A DNA stretch of 64,000 nt, taken from positions 1 through 64,000 of the forward strand of contig NZ_JAQIFT010000062.1 in NCBI RefSeq assembly GCF_027857615.1, read 5' to 3'. Both the position numbers and the translations under genes were made by a program. Positions 27,082 to 36,183 of this stretch are shown one piece after another. The stretch's first letter is position 1, and every line of letters begins with the position of its first letter. Origin of the DNA: Holtiella tumoricola (GTDB taxonomy: Bacteria > Bacillota > Clostridia > Lachnospirales > Cellulosilyticaceae). Below the pieces are notes generated by a model, which worked only from the letters and a program-made list of their open reading frames with translations, had not been told where the DNA came from and did no database searches.

Positions 27082-27129
27082 TATGAATTCCTCCTTAAAT
27101 ATACAACTAATAAGTTAATGTTTTTGTTC

Positions 27130-27669
27130 TTATGCAAATAAATTTACGAATAATAAGAGTAATGCAATGATAAGGGCATAAATCCCTGTTGTTTGAGCAA
27201 CTGCTTGCCCAAGAAGCATTGTTCTTACAATCCCACTTTGAAGCTTAGGTCTTTTACCAACAGCTTCTGCAGCTTTACCCGCTGCATAACCTTGTCCAAT
27301 ACCAGGTCCAATACCTGCGATCATTGCTAAACCTGCACCAATTGCGGAAGCCGCAAGTACAAGTGCAATGCCACCTTTATTAAGAAGTGGATTGGCAAAT
27401 AACATAATAATGGCAATAACTAATGAGAAAATCCCTGAAGTTTCGGCTACTGCAGCACCTAGTAACATAACTAAAGTTGCTGGTTTACCACCATCTTTAG
27501 GATTTTTGCCCATTGCCTCAGCTGCTTTACCCGCTGCAAAACCTTGTCCAATACCTGGTCCAATACCTGCAATCATTGCAAGTCCTGCACCAATCGCTGA
27601 GAAGGCTAAAACGAGAGCTACTGGGTCAACATTTGCCATCCATCCGAATAGGAACTCTGTATATCCCAT
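27130..27669 (-). CDS. atpE: ATP synthase Fo subunit c, fused double hairpin (V-type-like) with one ion site lost
   Basis: Encodes 179 residues after AGAGGTG: four membrane helices made of two c hairpins in tandem. The first hairpin keeps the full Na+ site: Gln42 in GPGIGQGFAAG and Glu76-Thr77 in GAAVAETSG. In the second, Gln126 is kept but the ionisable position is Gln159 (GQAVAQTTGIY), so it cannot carry an ion through a carboxylate. Thus there is one site per four helices, as in V-type K/c subunits. In Acetobacterium woodii a similar fused c subunit joins F-type c subunits in a hybrid ring. The two halves are ~65% identical, pointing to internal duplication. Confidence 0.95.
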   Translation of the reverse strand: MGYTEFLFGWMANVDPVALVLAFSAIGAGLAMIAGIGPGIGQGFAAGKAAEAMGKNPKDGGKPATLVMLLGAAVAETSGIFSLVIAIIMLFANPLLNKGGIALVLAASAIGAGLAMIAGIGPGIGQGYAAGKAAEAVGKRPKLQSGIVRTMLLGQAVAQTTGIYALIIALLLLFVNLFA

Positions 27670-27685
27670 ACTTTCACCTCTTTTT

Positions 27686-28384
27686 TTATTCTTCCATTGC
27701 GCTGGATACGAATGTCATACTTAGCATAACAAAGATAAGGGTTTGTAACGCACCTGCAAACACATCGAAATATGAATGTAGGATTGAAGGTAAACCAAGT
27801 TGTGCCCACCATGGCATCATCGCGTAGTATAATCCCATGATAATGGTTCCACCTAAGATGTTACCAAATAAACGGAAACTTAATGAGATTGGGTTAGCAA
27901 GCTCACCAATGATGTTAAGCGGTAACAATAATGGTATTGGTTCTAAGAAGCCTTTAAGGTAGTTTGCACCTTTGGATCTTAAACCAAAATAGTGGATCAT
28001 GAAAAATGTGGTTAATGATAATGCAAATGTTGTTGCAATATCAGCAGTAGGTGGTCTTAGTCCAATTAATCCTGTTAAGTTACATAACAAAATAAATAAA
28101 AACATAGGACCATAGAATGCACCGAATTTTCTATTTTTCTCACCCATTGTACTAGATGTAAAGTTATAAATCGTATCAACTAAAAACTCGATAATAATTT
28201 GGAACTTAGTATCTGGTATAGTCTTAAAGTTTTTAACTTTAGCACGTACAATAAGAGCAAATATAGTTAAAACAGCCATTACTAAAAAAGTATTAATATG
28301 TGTTGTTGTGAGACCATAAGGTTTACCATCAATTGTAAAGAAAGTTACGACTTGATGAATCCCAAAGTCTAAATTTTGCTCCAC
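27686..28384 (-). CDS. atpB: ATP synthase Fo subunit a
   Basis: Encodes 232 residues from a GTG with AAAGGAGAG upstream. It has five to six membrane segments. The essential Arg lies in ELANPISLSFRLFGNILGG on the long helix facing the c ring, and NLTGLIGLRPPTAD is also conserved. Subunit a provides the two half-channels for Na+ or H+. It is immediately upstream of the two-hairpin c gene (16 bases). Confidence 0.96.
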   Translation of the reverse strand: MEQNLDFGIHQVVTFFTIDGKPYGLTTTHINTFLVMAVLTIFALIVRAKVKNFKTIPDTKFQIIIEFLVDTIYNFTSSTMGEKNRKFGAFYGPMFLFILLCNLTGLIGLRPPTADIATTFALSLTTFFMIHYFGLRSKGANYLKGFLEPIPLLLPLNIIGELANPISLSFRLFGNILGGTIIMGLYYAMMPWWAQLGLPSILHSYFDVFAGALQTLIFVMLSMTFVSSAMEE

Positions 28385-28449
28385 CTACTCACTCTCCTTT
28401 CCATATAAATTTCTATGCTAAAGAGCTTACGCTCTTGTTGCTAAAATAA

Positions 28450-28815
28450 TTAGTTTCTTACACCTAACTGTGCATATGCTCCTACTTTCATAGAAATTAG
28501 TCCAAAGAACACGCCTATTAGACTAACACTTGGAGATAAAGCTGCTATGAATAATACAAGACCTGTTACTAAATAACGTAACATATAGTGTCTTTGTGTA
28601 TAATTTTTAGCCTTACCTTCTGGCATAGCAACAGCCTTAATAAAAGTGAGTTCCATAAGCCTTAATTTAAGAAGTGCAATGACTAGTCCCAAAAAGATTC
28701 CCGTTGTCCATGCTAATGCATCTGAAGTAAAAAACATTCCGATTCCATAAACAACAAGCGAAAAGGCAACCATTGTAACTTGCATTAAATGTTGTTTAAT
28801 ATATGCCTTATTCAT
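28450..28815 (-). CDS. atpI: ATP synthase subunit I (AtpI-type membrane protein)
   Basis: Encodes 121 residues after GAGGAG. Four membrane helices (about residues 12-30, 35-52, 78-95 and 98-115) fit the ATP synthase I family. Such proteins assist c-ring assembly or Mg2+ supply; in A. woodii AtpI is needed for Na+-type c-ring assembly. It overlaps the preceding atpZ-like gene by 8 bases, and its position before atpB is canonical. Confidence 0.8.
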   Translation of the reverse strand: MNKAYIKQHLMQVTMVAFSLVVYGIGMFFTSDALAWTTGIFLGLVIALLKLRLMELTFIKAVAMPEGKAKNYTQRHYMLRYLVTGLVLFIAALSPSVSLIGVFFGLISMKVGAYAQLGVRN

Positions 28816-29041
28816 CTCTCTCTTTTTCTCCTCTCTTAGCTTCTTTTCCTATTATATAGAATAAATTACGAAAAGCGGCCCCTACTCCTAGGAATATAAA
28901 AATAATTAGGAATAAGGGAGATTTGTTAGTGGTATTATCTATAAAAATCCCTAAAAATACACATAAAAAGATAGGAACAGCCATGGAAAAACCAACTTGT
29001 TCTAGAAGGGCTAATGCTCTTATCCAGCCTTTCTTTTTCAT
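28808..29041 (-). CDS. AtpZ/AtpI-like small membrane protein
   Basis: Encodes 77 residues from the ATG at 29041, chosen over the in-frame GTG at 29050 because AGGTGG lies just upstream of the ATG. It has two membrane helices (EQVGFSMAVPIFLCVFLGIF, then PLFLIIFIFLGVGAAF) with a short loop and a charged tail. This is the AtpZ-type layout found at the start of many atp operons, with a suspected role in Mg2+/Ca2+ uptake or assembly. It directly abuts wecB. Confidence 0.8.
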   Translation of the reverse strand: MKKKGWIRALALLEQVGFSMAVPIFLCVFLGIFIDNTTNKSPLFLIIFIFLGVGAAFRNLFYIIGKEAKRGEKERDE

Positions 29042-29050
29042 TGTTTCCAC

Positions 29051-30217
29051 CTACTTCTTAGCATTATAAATATAGTCATTTGGACGAGGTGAACCTTCTA
29101 TAAAATAAGAAAGGATTGCTTCAACAATACGTCTTGATGCTTCTCCATCACCAAATGGATTTTTGGCCTGTGCCATTTCTTTATAAACAACTTCATCTGT
29201 AAGAAGTTCTTTCGTTAAGTTATAAATTGTTTCTTTTTCTACACCTGCAAGTTTAAGTGTACCAGCCTCAATACCTTCTGGTCTTTCTGTTACATTACGA
29301 AGGACAAGAACTGGTTTACCCATAGAAGGTACTTCTTCTTGAAGTCCACCTGAATCAGTAAGAACTAAATAAGATCTTTGCATTAAGTTATGCATATCTT
29401 TAAGATCCAGTGGCTCTATAAGATGTACGTTTTGTAAGTCTCCTAAGATTTCATAGGCTACGTCACGTACAGCTGGATTCTTATGAACAGCATAGACAAC
29501 TTCAACATCACTAAATTCATTAGCAATTGCTTTAACAGCCTCACAAATGTTACGTAAAGGCTCTCCTAAATTCTCTCTTCTATGTGCTGTCATAGTAATA
29601 ACTCGTTTATTTGCATAATCGATACCATTTAATATATCTACTGTAAAATGATAATCTTCACTAATTGTTGTTTTAAGTGCATCAATAACCGTATTGCCTG
29701 TTACATAAATTGCTTTTTCATCTACGGCTTCACGTAATAAATTCCCTTTTGCAAGTGGTGTTGGTGAAAAGTGTAACGTAGCAATAGCGCCTGCTAATTT
29801 TCTGTTCATCTCTTCTGGGAACGGTTCGTATATGTTATATGTACGAAGTCCTGCCTCAACATGTCCAACTGGAATTTGTTTATAGAAGGCAGCAAGTGCA
29901 GTAACGAAAGTTGTTGAAGTATCCCCATGTACAAGTACAATATCTGGTTTTGCTTCTTCAAGTACCCCTTCCATTCCTTCTAAAACACGTGTTGTAATAC
30001 CTGTTAATGTTTGTCTATCTTTCATGATATTTAAGTCATAATCTGGTTTAATGTCAAATATCTCTAATACTTGATCGAGCATCTCACGATGTTGAGCTGT
30101 TACACACACTAGATTCTCTATGTTGTCATTTTTTTCAAGTTCTTTTACTAAAGGTGCCATTTTAATTGCTTCTGGTCTTGTTCCAAAAACACTCATAACA
30201 CGGATCTTTTGGTCCAT
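29051..30217 (-). CDS. wecB: UDP-N-acetylglucosamine 2-epimerase
   Basis: Encodes 388 residues after ATAGGAGAG. The N-terminus VMSVFGTRPEAIKMAPLVKE, VLVHGDTSTTFVTALAAFY, GHVEAGLRTYNIYEPFPEE, TAHRRENLGEPL and LVLTDSGGLQEEVPS are hallmark segments of the non-hydrolysing epimerase. It interconverts UDP-GlcNAc and UDP-ManNAc for teichoic-type or other wall polymers. It is the first gene of the atp operon, a linkage seen in many Firmicutes. Its pathway partner wecA/tagO lies at 59.9 kb. Confidence 0.95.
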   Translation of the reverse strand: MDQKIRVMSVFGTRPEAIKMAPLVKELEKNDNIENLVCVTAQHREMLDQVLEIFDIKPDYDLNIMKDRQTLTGITTRVLEGMEGVLEEAKPDIVLVHGDTSTTFVTALAAFYKQIPVGHVEAGLRTYNIYEPFPEEMNRKLAGAIATLHFSPTPLAKGNLLREAVDEKAIYVTGNTVIDALKTTISEDYHFTVDILNGIDYANKRVITMTAHRRENLGEPLRNICEAVKAIANEFSDVEVVYAVHKNPAVRDVAYEILGDLQNVHLIEPLDLKDMHNLMQRSYLVLTDSGGLQEEVPSMGKPVLVLRNVTERPEGIEAGTLKLAGVEKETIYNLTKELLTDEVVYKEMAQAKNPFGDGEASRRIVEAILSYFIEGSPRPNDYIYNAKK

Positions 30218-30450
30218 TTCTTTACTCTCCTATCCTATTAGCAATATAGTACTTATTTCTATTGTGTTTATTATATTGTAATAATATGTACGTATATAAA
30301 AAAAACCAGCTTTTAATCCTTACTACTTTACCATTATAATCATACAATTGTAAATGCTTTATGTATAAGTTGGATTATATTGAATCTTATATAAAATTAC
30401 GCCGCACTCTAATTCTCTTGCATTATAACATTTCTAGATTCTTACTGTCT

Positions 30451-30483
30451 AATACTAAAATGACTTTTGTTCATTTTAGTATT
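30451..30483. terminator. hairpin between wecB and the GGDEF gene
   Basis: AATACTAAAATGA-CTTTTGT-TCATTTTAGTATT perfect stem. No gene ends on the plus strand here, so it may be a second terminator for the minus-strand GGDEF transcript or an attenuating hairpin upstream of wecB. Confidence 0.45.
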
Positions 30484-30498
30484 CTTATTTTATTAACA

Positions 30499-30527
30499 TA
30501 AAAAAGAGGCGTTTTATAACACCTCTT
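30499..30527 (-). terminator. terminator overlapping the GGDEF gene stop codon
   Basis: AAGAGGTGTTAT-AAAACGCCTCTTTTTT on the minus strand: the 5' arm encodes the last residues and the stop (Glu-Glu-Val-Leu-stop), so the terminator is partly coding. Confidence 0.8.
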
Positions 30528-31572
30528 CGCTCTCTCCAAAGTCCTCTTCTCCTACGAGCATTATATAATTCTTTCCTAAATCTTTGCCTCTTAGTAAGGC
30601 CTTATCAGCTAAGTGTACTAAATCTTTTTTATCTACTTTGGTATCTGGATAAGCAGATACGCCCATTGTTATCGTTACCGGAATATTAATATCTTTGATT
30701 GTTACAAGCTCAGGTACTGATTGTTGAAACGCTCTAAAGACTTTCATCCCTTCTTCTAACGCTAAAGGAAGTAGGAGTACAAACTCATCCCCCCCATAAC
30801 GGATAACTTTTCCATTATATCTACTTATAGCTTCTGTTGCAGCATGAGAAATGGCTTGAAGTACTTCATCGCCCTTTCTATGCCCTAATAAATCATTTAC
30901 TGCTTTAAAGTTATCTGAATCAAAAATCCCTATTGTTAATAGCTCATAATTTTTAATAAGCTGTTCAATCATACGATTTAGCTGCCTTCTATTATAAACA
31001 CCTGTAAGCGGATCCTTTTTTGATTCTTGTGACACTTGTTCATACAACCTAGAATTCATTGTATTAGAAGCAATAAATGTAGCTAGCGTTTCAAAAAATA
31101 CTCTATTATTTGCAGTAAAAAAGTTAGCTTGTCCATGTTCTAATACTAAGCCTCCTATTACACTCTCATCAACAAAGTTCATAAGTGGTACAACTAATCT
31201 AGACTGTGGAATACTTGCACCTTCTATAATAGGATATTCTATTTCTTCTTCTGTATAGATATAAGTATTTCTTAGAATTTTAATTTCTTTACTGATTGTA
31301 CTTTCATCTAGCTCTAAAAACTCATTATTAAATTCCGTACTTCTATAATAGACTTTAATACGATCACCATGATACGCCCATAGATAACAGGCGTTAACAC
31401 CTGTTACCCCCATAAGCATATCTGTCATCGCATTCATCAAAGCTTTAAAAGATCCAATATTGTTAGCGACTTTAATGATTTCCCCTAGTACCCATAGCAT
31501 GCCTTTTTGCGCTTGAAGTTCTTTCTCAAGGTTGCCTATTGTAACCATTTGTCTTGCAGCCACTTCATTCAT
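30514..31572 (-). CDS. GAF-GGDEF diguanylate cyclase
   Basis: Encodes 352 residues from an ATG after GGGGAGGG. Residues 1-25 are a short helix, ~25-175 a GAF-type sensor domain (VVPLMNFVDESVIGGLVLEH), and ~185-345 the GGDEF domain (KDPLTGVYNRRQLNRM, then VIRYGGDEFVLLLP at about residue 260). The intact GGDEF predicts c-di-GMP synthesis. The product-inhibition RxxD motif five residues before GGDEF is not present (RYNG instead), so allosteric feedback at that site is unlikely. No membrane segment is seen, so it is cytosolic. It is separated from metH by ~80 bases. Confidence 0.9.
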   Translation of the reverse strand: MNEVAARQMVTIGNLEKELQAQKGMLWVLGEIIKVANNIGSFKALMNAMTDMLMGVTGVNACYLWAYHGDRIKVYYRSTEFNNEFLELDESTISKEIKILRNTYIYTEEEIEYPIIEGASIPQSRLVVPLMNFVDESVIGGLVLEHGQANFFTANNRVFFETLATFIASNTMNSRLYEQVSQESKKDPLTGVYNRRQLNRMIEQLIKNYELLTIGIFDSDNFKAVNDLLGHRKGDEVLQAISHAATEAISRYNGKVIRYGGDEFVLLLPLALEEGMKVFRAFQQSVPELVTIKDINIPVTITMGVSAYPDTKVDKKDLVHLADKALLRGKDLGKNYIMLVGEEDFGESEEVL

Positions 31573-31652
31573 CGCGGTCCCTCCCCTGGTCCTACAATGT
31601 AGTTGCTTTATTTAGTAACTATTTTATTTATCGTCAAGTTTTAGCTTATGCA

Positions 31653-34007
31653 TTAAAGATCTTTGAAAACTTTCTCGCTAATCCTTACAGTTTCCATAGC
31701 ATCTTTTGCATAGAAGTCCGCACCTACGAATTCTGCCAACTCTGGTGTAAGAACTGCGCCGCCTACTATAACTTTACACTTTGGTTCAACTTTTTTCAAG
31801 CTTTCTATTGTTTCTTTCATACTTGCAACTGTCGTTGTCATAAGTGCACTGAGTCCAACTAACTTAACTTCATGCTTTTTGACCGCTTCTAAAACAGCTT
31901 CAGTTGGTACATCCTTACCTAAATCTATTACTGTAAAACCATAGTTTTGCATAATAACCTTAACAATATTTTTACCTATATCATGAATGTCTCCATGTAC
32001 AGTTGCTAAAATAACTTTTGGCCCACTTTGATGTGTTCCTCCATTTTTAATCATAGCTACTTTTAATACTTCAAAGCTACTTTGTGCTGCTTCTGCTGAC
32101 TTAATAAGCTGTGGCAAGTATAACACTTGTTTTTCATAGTCATCTCCAACCTGGTTAAGCGCAGGTACAATAAACTTTTCTACTATTTCTAGTGGTTCAT
32201 AATCTTTTAAGTATTGCTGTGTAATCTTGTATGCTTCTTCTTTAAGCCCTTTAATAATGGCTTGTTCAAGGGTATATTCATTACTTGTAGATACTTCCTT
32301 ACTGACTTCTTGCTGTTTACTAAAGTAATCTATATAATCTTTTGATTCTTTATCTTTCCCTACTAATACTCTATAAGATAAAATAGCCTCTATCATTTCT
32401 TTATTCTTTGGATTCATAATTGGTGCATCTAACCCTTGTAAGAGTGCCATTGTAAGCATCGCTTGGTTAAGTGCTGGTCTTGCTGGAAGTCCAAAAGACA
32501 CATTACTTACTCCAAGTACTGTCTTTACGCCCAACTCTTCTTTTACTAATTTTACAGCTCTTAATGTCTCATAGACTAATTCTTGCTGTGCAGATGCTGT
32601 AACTACAAGACAATCTATAAAGATGTCCTCTTTAGGTATATTGTATGACTTAGCTGCCTCAACTATAATTCTTGCTACTTCTAGTCTTTCTTCAGCTGTA
32701 TTTGGAATACCTTTTTCATCTAGTGTAAGCCCTAATACGGCTGCACCATACTTTTTAGCAATTGGTAAAATAGCATCTAGGCTTTCCTTTTTACCATTCA
32801 CTGAGTTAATAAGTGGTTTACCATTATAAATACGAACAGATTCTTCTAATGCTTTAACGTTAGATGAATCAATTTGAAGTGGCAAATCTACTACCCATTG
32901 TATTTGTTTAATTGCTTTTTTAAGCATACCAACTTCATCTATATCAGGTAATCCCATATTGACATCGAGTAAGTCAGCGCCTTCTTCTTTTTGCTCTAGT
33001 GCAAGTCTAAGGACGTAATCCATATTATCTTCTCTTAAAGCTTGTTGAAGTAACTTCTTACCTGTTGGATTCAGTCTTTCTCCTATTATTCTTACATCAT
33101 CAAAAAATACTGCTTTTTGACTACTACAAATCCCACATAAATTTTTAGGTACAATAGGTTTAGGCTGAATGTCCCTTACTTTATCCACAACACCTTTAAT
33201 ATAAGACGGATTTGTTCCACAACATCCACCTAAAATACTCACACCAAGTTCTGCAAAGTAACCCATGTAGTGTGTAAACTCTTCTTCTGTAATATTATAA
33301 ACAGCTTTTCCATCCTTCATATCTGGCAACCCAGCATTAGGTTGTACGAGTACTGGGATAGAAGCTAAGCCTACAAGTTGCTCTACTAATGGTACAAGTT
33401 CTTTAGGTCCTAAGCTACAGTTAATACCAAGTGCATCCACACCTAATGCTTCTAGCGTTAATACCATGGCTTCTAAACTTGTCCCAAAGAAGGTTCTCCC
33501 ATTTGCTTCAAAGGTCATGGTACAGAAGATAGGTAATGAAGTATTTTCTTTAGCTGCAAGTACCCCTGCCTTAAGCTCATATAAGTCTGTAAAGGTCTCA
33601 AAAAGGATAATATCTGCTCCTGCTTTTTCTCCCGCTATAACTTGTTCTTTAAATACTTCATAAGCTTCTTCAAAAGAAATATCACCGACTGGTTCAATAA
33701 GCTTCCCTGTTGATCCTATATCTAATACGACTTTACCTTTATTTTTCTTGCTTACTGCACTTTTTGCAATCCTTACTGCTTGTGTAATCACTTCTTCAAC
33801 GGTATAGCTAGTCTCATTGATTTTATAGCGGTTTGCTCCAAAAGTATTGGTTGTTACACAGTCTGCTCCTGCATCTAAGTAATCTAAATGAACTTGTTCT
33901 ACTAACTCACTATGAGTAAAGTTGAAAAGTTCTGGTATCTCACCTAACTTTAATCCTTTGTTCTGAAGGACCGTCCCCATTGCACCATCAAAAAATCTAA
34001 CTGCCAC
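31653..34007 (-). CDS. metH: cobalamin-dependent methionine synthase lacking the activation domain
   Basis: Encodes 784 residues from a GTG at 34007 (GAGGTG six bases upstream); a GTG at 34016 overlaps that site. Domains in order: homocysteine S-methyltransferase (residues ~5-280, zinc Cys in GINCSLG and ILGGCCGT), pterin-binding domain (~305-570, IIGERLNPTGKK and LLDVNMGLPD), B12 cap (~580-660) and B12-binding domain (~660-784, VHGDIHDIGKNIVKV). It transfers the methyl of 5-methyl-THF to homocysteine via cobalamin. The reactivation domain of the E. coli protein is absent and is encoded by the overlapping upstream gene. In an operon with metF. Confidence 0.95.
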   Translation of the reverse strand: MAVRFFDGAMGTVLQNKGLKLGEIPELFNFTHSELVEQVHLDYLDAGADCVTTNTFGANRYKINETSYTVEEVITQAVRIAKSAVSKKNKGKVVLDIGSTGKLIEPVGDISFEEAYEVFKEQVIAGEKAGADIILFETFTDLYELKAGVLAAKENTSLPIFCTMTFEANGRTFFGTSLEAMVLTLEALGVDALGINCSLGPKELVPLVEQLVGLASIPVLVQPNAGLPDMKDGKAVYNITEEEFTHYMGYFAELGVSILGGCCGTNPSYIKGVVDKVRDIQPKPIVPKNLCGICSSQKAVFFDDVRIIGERLNPTGKKLLQQALREDNMDYVLRLALEQKEEGADLLDVNMGLPDIDEVGMLKKAIKQIQWVVDLPLQIDSSNVKALEESVRIYNGKPLINSVNGKKESLDAILPIAKKYGAAVLGLTLDEKGIPNTAEERLEVARIIVEAAKSYNIPKEDIFIDCLVVTASAQQELVYETLRAVKLVKEELGVKTVLGVSNVSFGLPARPALNQAMLTMALLQGLDAPIMNPKNKEMIEAILSYRVLVGKDKESKDYIDYFSKQQEVSKEVSTSNEYTLEQAIIKGLKEEAYKITQQYLKDYEPLEIVEKFIVPALNQVGDDYEKQVLYLPQLIKSAEAAQSSFEVLKVAMIKNGGTHQSGPKVILATVHGDIHDIGKNIVKVIMQNYGFTVIDLGKDVPTEAVLEAVKKHEVKLVGLSALMTTTVASMKETIESLKKVEPKCKVIVGGAVLTPELAEFVGADFYAKDAMETVRISEKVFKDL

Positions 34008-34668
34008 ACTTTTCACCTCGTTTTCTATAAATACACTTATCTTGTATCAAGCAGCTCTCACATCCTTTATGTCTTTTCTCTTTTATACTAGATAGACCTA
34101 TAAAAGCTGTAACTGATTTGAGTGGGATAAGCATTCCTGCCTTTGTTGTTGTAATACCTGCTTTTCTTGTTGCATCTAAAAAATTTAAAATTTCTGTTTG
34201 TACTGTAAGAGGTACATCTCCATAACCTGGACTATAACGCATAGTTAAGTATTGTCCCTCTTTTATGTTTTTCATGATTTCTTCTTCTACATGATCACAT
34301 GCTTGCTCGATTAAAACATTGGCACAAGCGTTATAAATAAGTGCTTTCATCATATCAGTCTGCTGAGTCCCACTAATACGTTTATCAATTTCACTTCCTA
34401 TTGTTACAGCCATTACATATAATTGATTACAGTTTTTAACAACCTTTGCTAAATCTGCACTCTCTATTTGAAAATTGATTTCTTGAAATACTATTAGATC
34501 TTTTTTCGGCTCTATATTAAAAAGTCCATAGACCTGTCTGACCCTAGCCATAGACTCTATTTCACCATAGGCAGTAAGTATTTCTTGTTTAAGTGTTGCA
34601 TCTGCCGCATGGTAAGGTACATTGATATATCTCAGTACTTCTCTAAGTATAATTTCATCTTTTGCCAT
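33997..34668 (-). CDS. MetH activation-domain protein (stand-alone)
   Basis: Encodes 223 residues. It matches the AdoMet-binding activation domain normally fused to MetH: RYSPGYGDVPLTVQTEIL with the Arg-x-Ser-Pro-Gly-Tyr motif, and LIPLKSVTAFIGLS. The C-terminus adds a Cys cluster (GCESCLIQDKC, then GEKC) that could bind a metal or Fe-S centre. The domain reductively remethylates oxidised cobalamin with AdoMet and an electron donor. It overlaps metH at its 3' end (11-20 bases). Splitting of MetH in this manner is common in clostridia. Confidence 0.88.
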   Translation of the reverse strand: MAKDEIILREVLRYINVPYHAADATLKQEILTAYGEIESMARVRQVYGLFNIEPKKDLIVFQEINFQIESADLAKVVKNCNQLYVMAVTIGSEIDKRISGTQQTDMMKALIYNACANVLIEQACDHVEEEIMKNIKEGQYLTMRYSPGYGDVPLTVQTEILNFLDATRKAGITTTKAGMLIPLKSVTAFIGLSSIKEKRHKGCESCLIQDKCIYRKRGEKCGS

Positions 34669-34674
34669 AATGAT

Positions 34675-35553
34675 TTAAGCCCTCTTTGTCTTTACTGCAT
34701 AATTAATTCCCCTAATGTTTTCCATTATACGTTTTGCAATATCTGCTTGATTCATGGTATATAAGTGAATCCCATCGACACCAGATGCTAGTAAGTCAAT
34801 AATCTGCATGGTTGCATAAGCAATGCCAGCTTCTTTTAAAGCTTGTGCATTATGGTTATAAGCTTTTACAAGACCTTGGATTGTACTTGGAATGCTTGCA
34901 CCACATAAAGTCACCATACGTTCTAATTGTTTTGCAGATGTAATAGGCATAATCCCTGCAACAATAGGCGTTTGTATCCCTAAGCTTCTCACTTGGTCAC
35001 GCCATTTATAAAAGGCTTCATTGTCAAAGAAAAGTTGGCTAATAAGTACGTCTGTTCCACATTCAATTTTATGTTTTAAATGTGTTATATCATCATCTAA
35101 AGTAAGTGCTTCTATATGTTTTTCTGGATAGCAGGCTGCTGCTACATCAAAATTTCCGTTTTCTTTTATGTAACTTACTAAATCATTGGCATAATGGAAT
35201 TCACCTAAACTTGCTCCTTCTGGTAAATCACCTCTTAGTGCTAGGATATTTTCTACACCTTCATCTGCTAGTTCTTGTAATATCTGAGCCATGCTTTCCT
35301 TTGTGCCATCTACACACGTTAAATGCGCCAGTGGTGTAATATTATATTTATTCTTTAATACAGATGCAATTTGTACTGTATTTCCCCTTGTACTTCCACC
35401 TGCACCATAAGTTACACTAATAAAATCTGGTGATAAGGGTGCTAACGCATCAATAGTACTATAAATACTATCTATTGATGTTGTTTGCTTTGGTGGAAAA
35501 ATCTCAAACGAAATGACTGGTTTATTTTTTTCAAATATTTCACTTATTTTCAT
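34675..35553 (-). CDS. metF: methylenetetrahydrofolate reductase
   Basis: Encodes 292 residues from the ATG at 35553, which has AAGGGG upstream; the ATG at 35574 overlaps the preceding stop and lacks a site. Conserved parts of the TIM barrel are VISFEIFPPKQT, FISVTYGAGGSTRGNT, LALRGDLPEGA, FDVAAACYPEKH and LISQLFFDNEAFYKW. It reduces methylene-THF to methyl-THF, the methyl donor for MetH encoded two genes downstream. It may be flavin-linked, with an electron donor that cannot be told from the sequence. Confidence 0.95.
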   Translation of the reverse strand: MKISEIFEKNKPVISFEIFPPKQTTSIDSIYSTIDALAPLSPDFISVTYGAGGSTRGNTVQIASVLKNKYNITPLAHLTCVDGTKESMAQILQELADEGVENILALRGDLPEGASLGEFHYANDLVSYIKENGNFDVAAACYPEKHIEALTLDDDITHLKHKIECGTDVLISQLFFDNEAFYKWRDQVRSLGIQTPIVAGIMPITSAKQLERMVTLCGASIPSTIQGLVKAYNHNAQALKEAGIAYATMQIIDLLASGVDGIHLYTMNQADIAKRIMENIRGINYAVKTKRA

Positions 35554-35574
35554 GCTAAATCCCCTTTTACTCAT

Positions 35575-36183
35575 CTATTTTTTTAATACGGACACAAACG
35601 GATTATCTTTAATGTAGAATCGCCATTCTTTGTCTTTATATTCTTCGGCATAGTCAATATTGATACGCTTGTCTGTTACAATCTCTTTTGGTGTTTCACC
35701 TTCTTCAATATATAAAGCACCTTCTTTTGTAACATCTATCTCATTTAAAAATTTATCAATTTCTAAGGCTTTACATAGCTTACCTGGTCCATTGGTTAAA
35801 TCTTGTACTTTCTTCGATTTAATAGGTCTGTTGGCTTTACAATACACTAGACTCTCTTCATCTAATGGCTCGACAGCCCTTATTAATACACAATGAGGTA
35901 TATTCACCTCATTGGCTACGATATTGAGGCAGTAATACATACCGTAAATAAGATAAATATAGGTTATCCCACCTTCGTCAAAAATAGGTTTTGTCCGAGC
36001 AGTTGGCTTACCACCATAAGTATGGGCACCTTTATCATTTGGCCCTAAATATGCTTCTGTTTCAACAATTTTGAAAGCATATCGCTTCCCATCTTTCACT
36101 CTTACTAATGTCTTTCCTAACAAGTCTTTTGCTACTTTTAGCCCATCTCTTAGATAGAAGGAACGCTTAATGTTACTTTCCAC
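35575..36183 (-). CDS. DNA-3-methyladenine glycosylase (AAG/MPG type)
   Basis: Encodes 202 residues from a GTG (GGGAGGA upstream), overlapping the brkB-like gene by 11 bases. The AAG-family pattern is clear: LLGKTLVRVKDGKRYAFKIV, ETEAYLGPNDKGAHTYGGK, TYIYLIYGMYYCLNIV and DLTNGPGKLCKAL. The conserved Glu, His and Tyr of the base-flipping site are within these. It removes alkylated bases such as 3-methyladenine. The operon with methyl-transfer genes is interesting but may be coincidental. Confidence 0.93.
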   Translation of the reverse strand: MESNIKRSFYLRDGLKVAKDLLGKTLVRVKDGKRYAFKIVETEAYLGPNDKGAHTYGGKPTARTKPIFDEGGITYIYLIYGMYYCLNIVANEVNIPHCVLIRAVEPLDEESLVYCKANRPIKSKKVQDLTNGPGKLCKALEIDKFLNEIDVTKEGALYIEEGETPKEIVTDKRINIDYAEEYKDKEWRFYIKDNPFVSVLKK

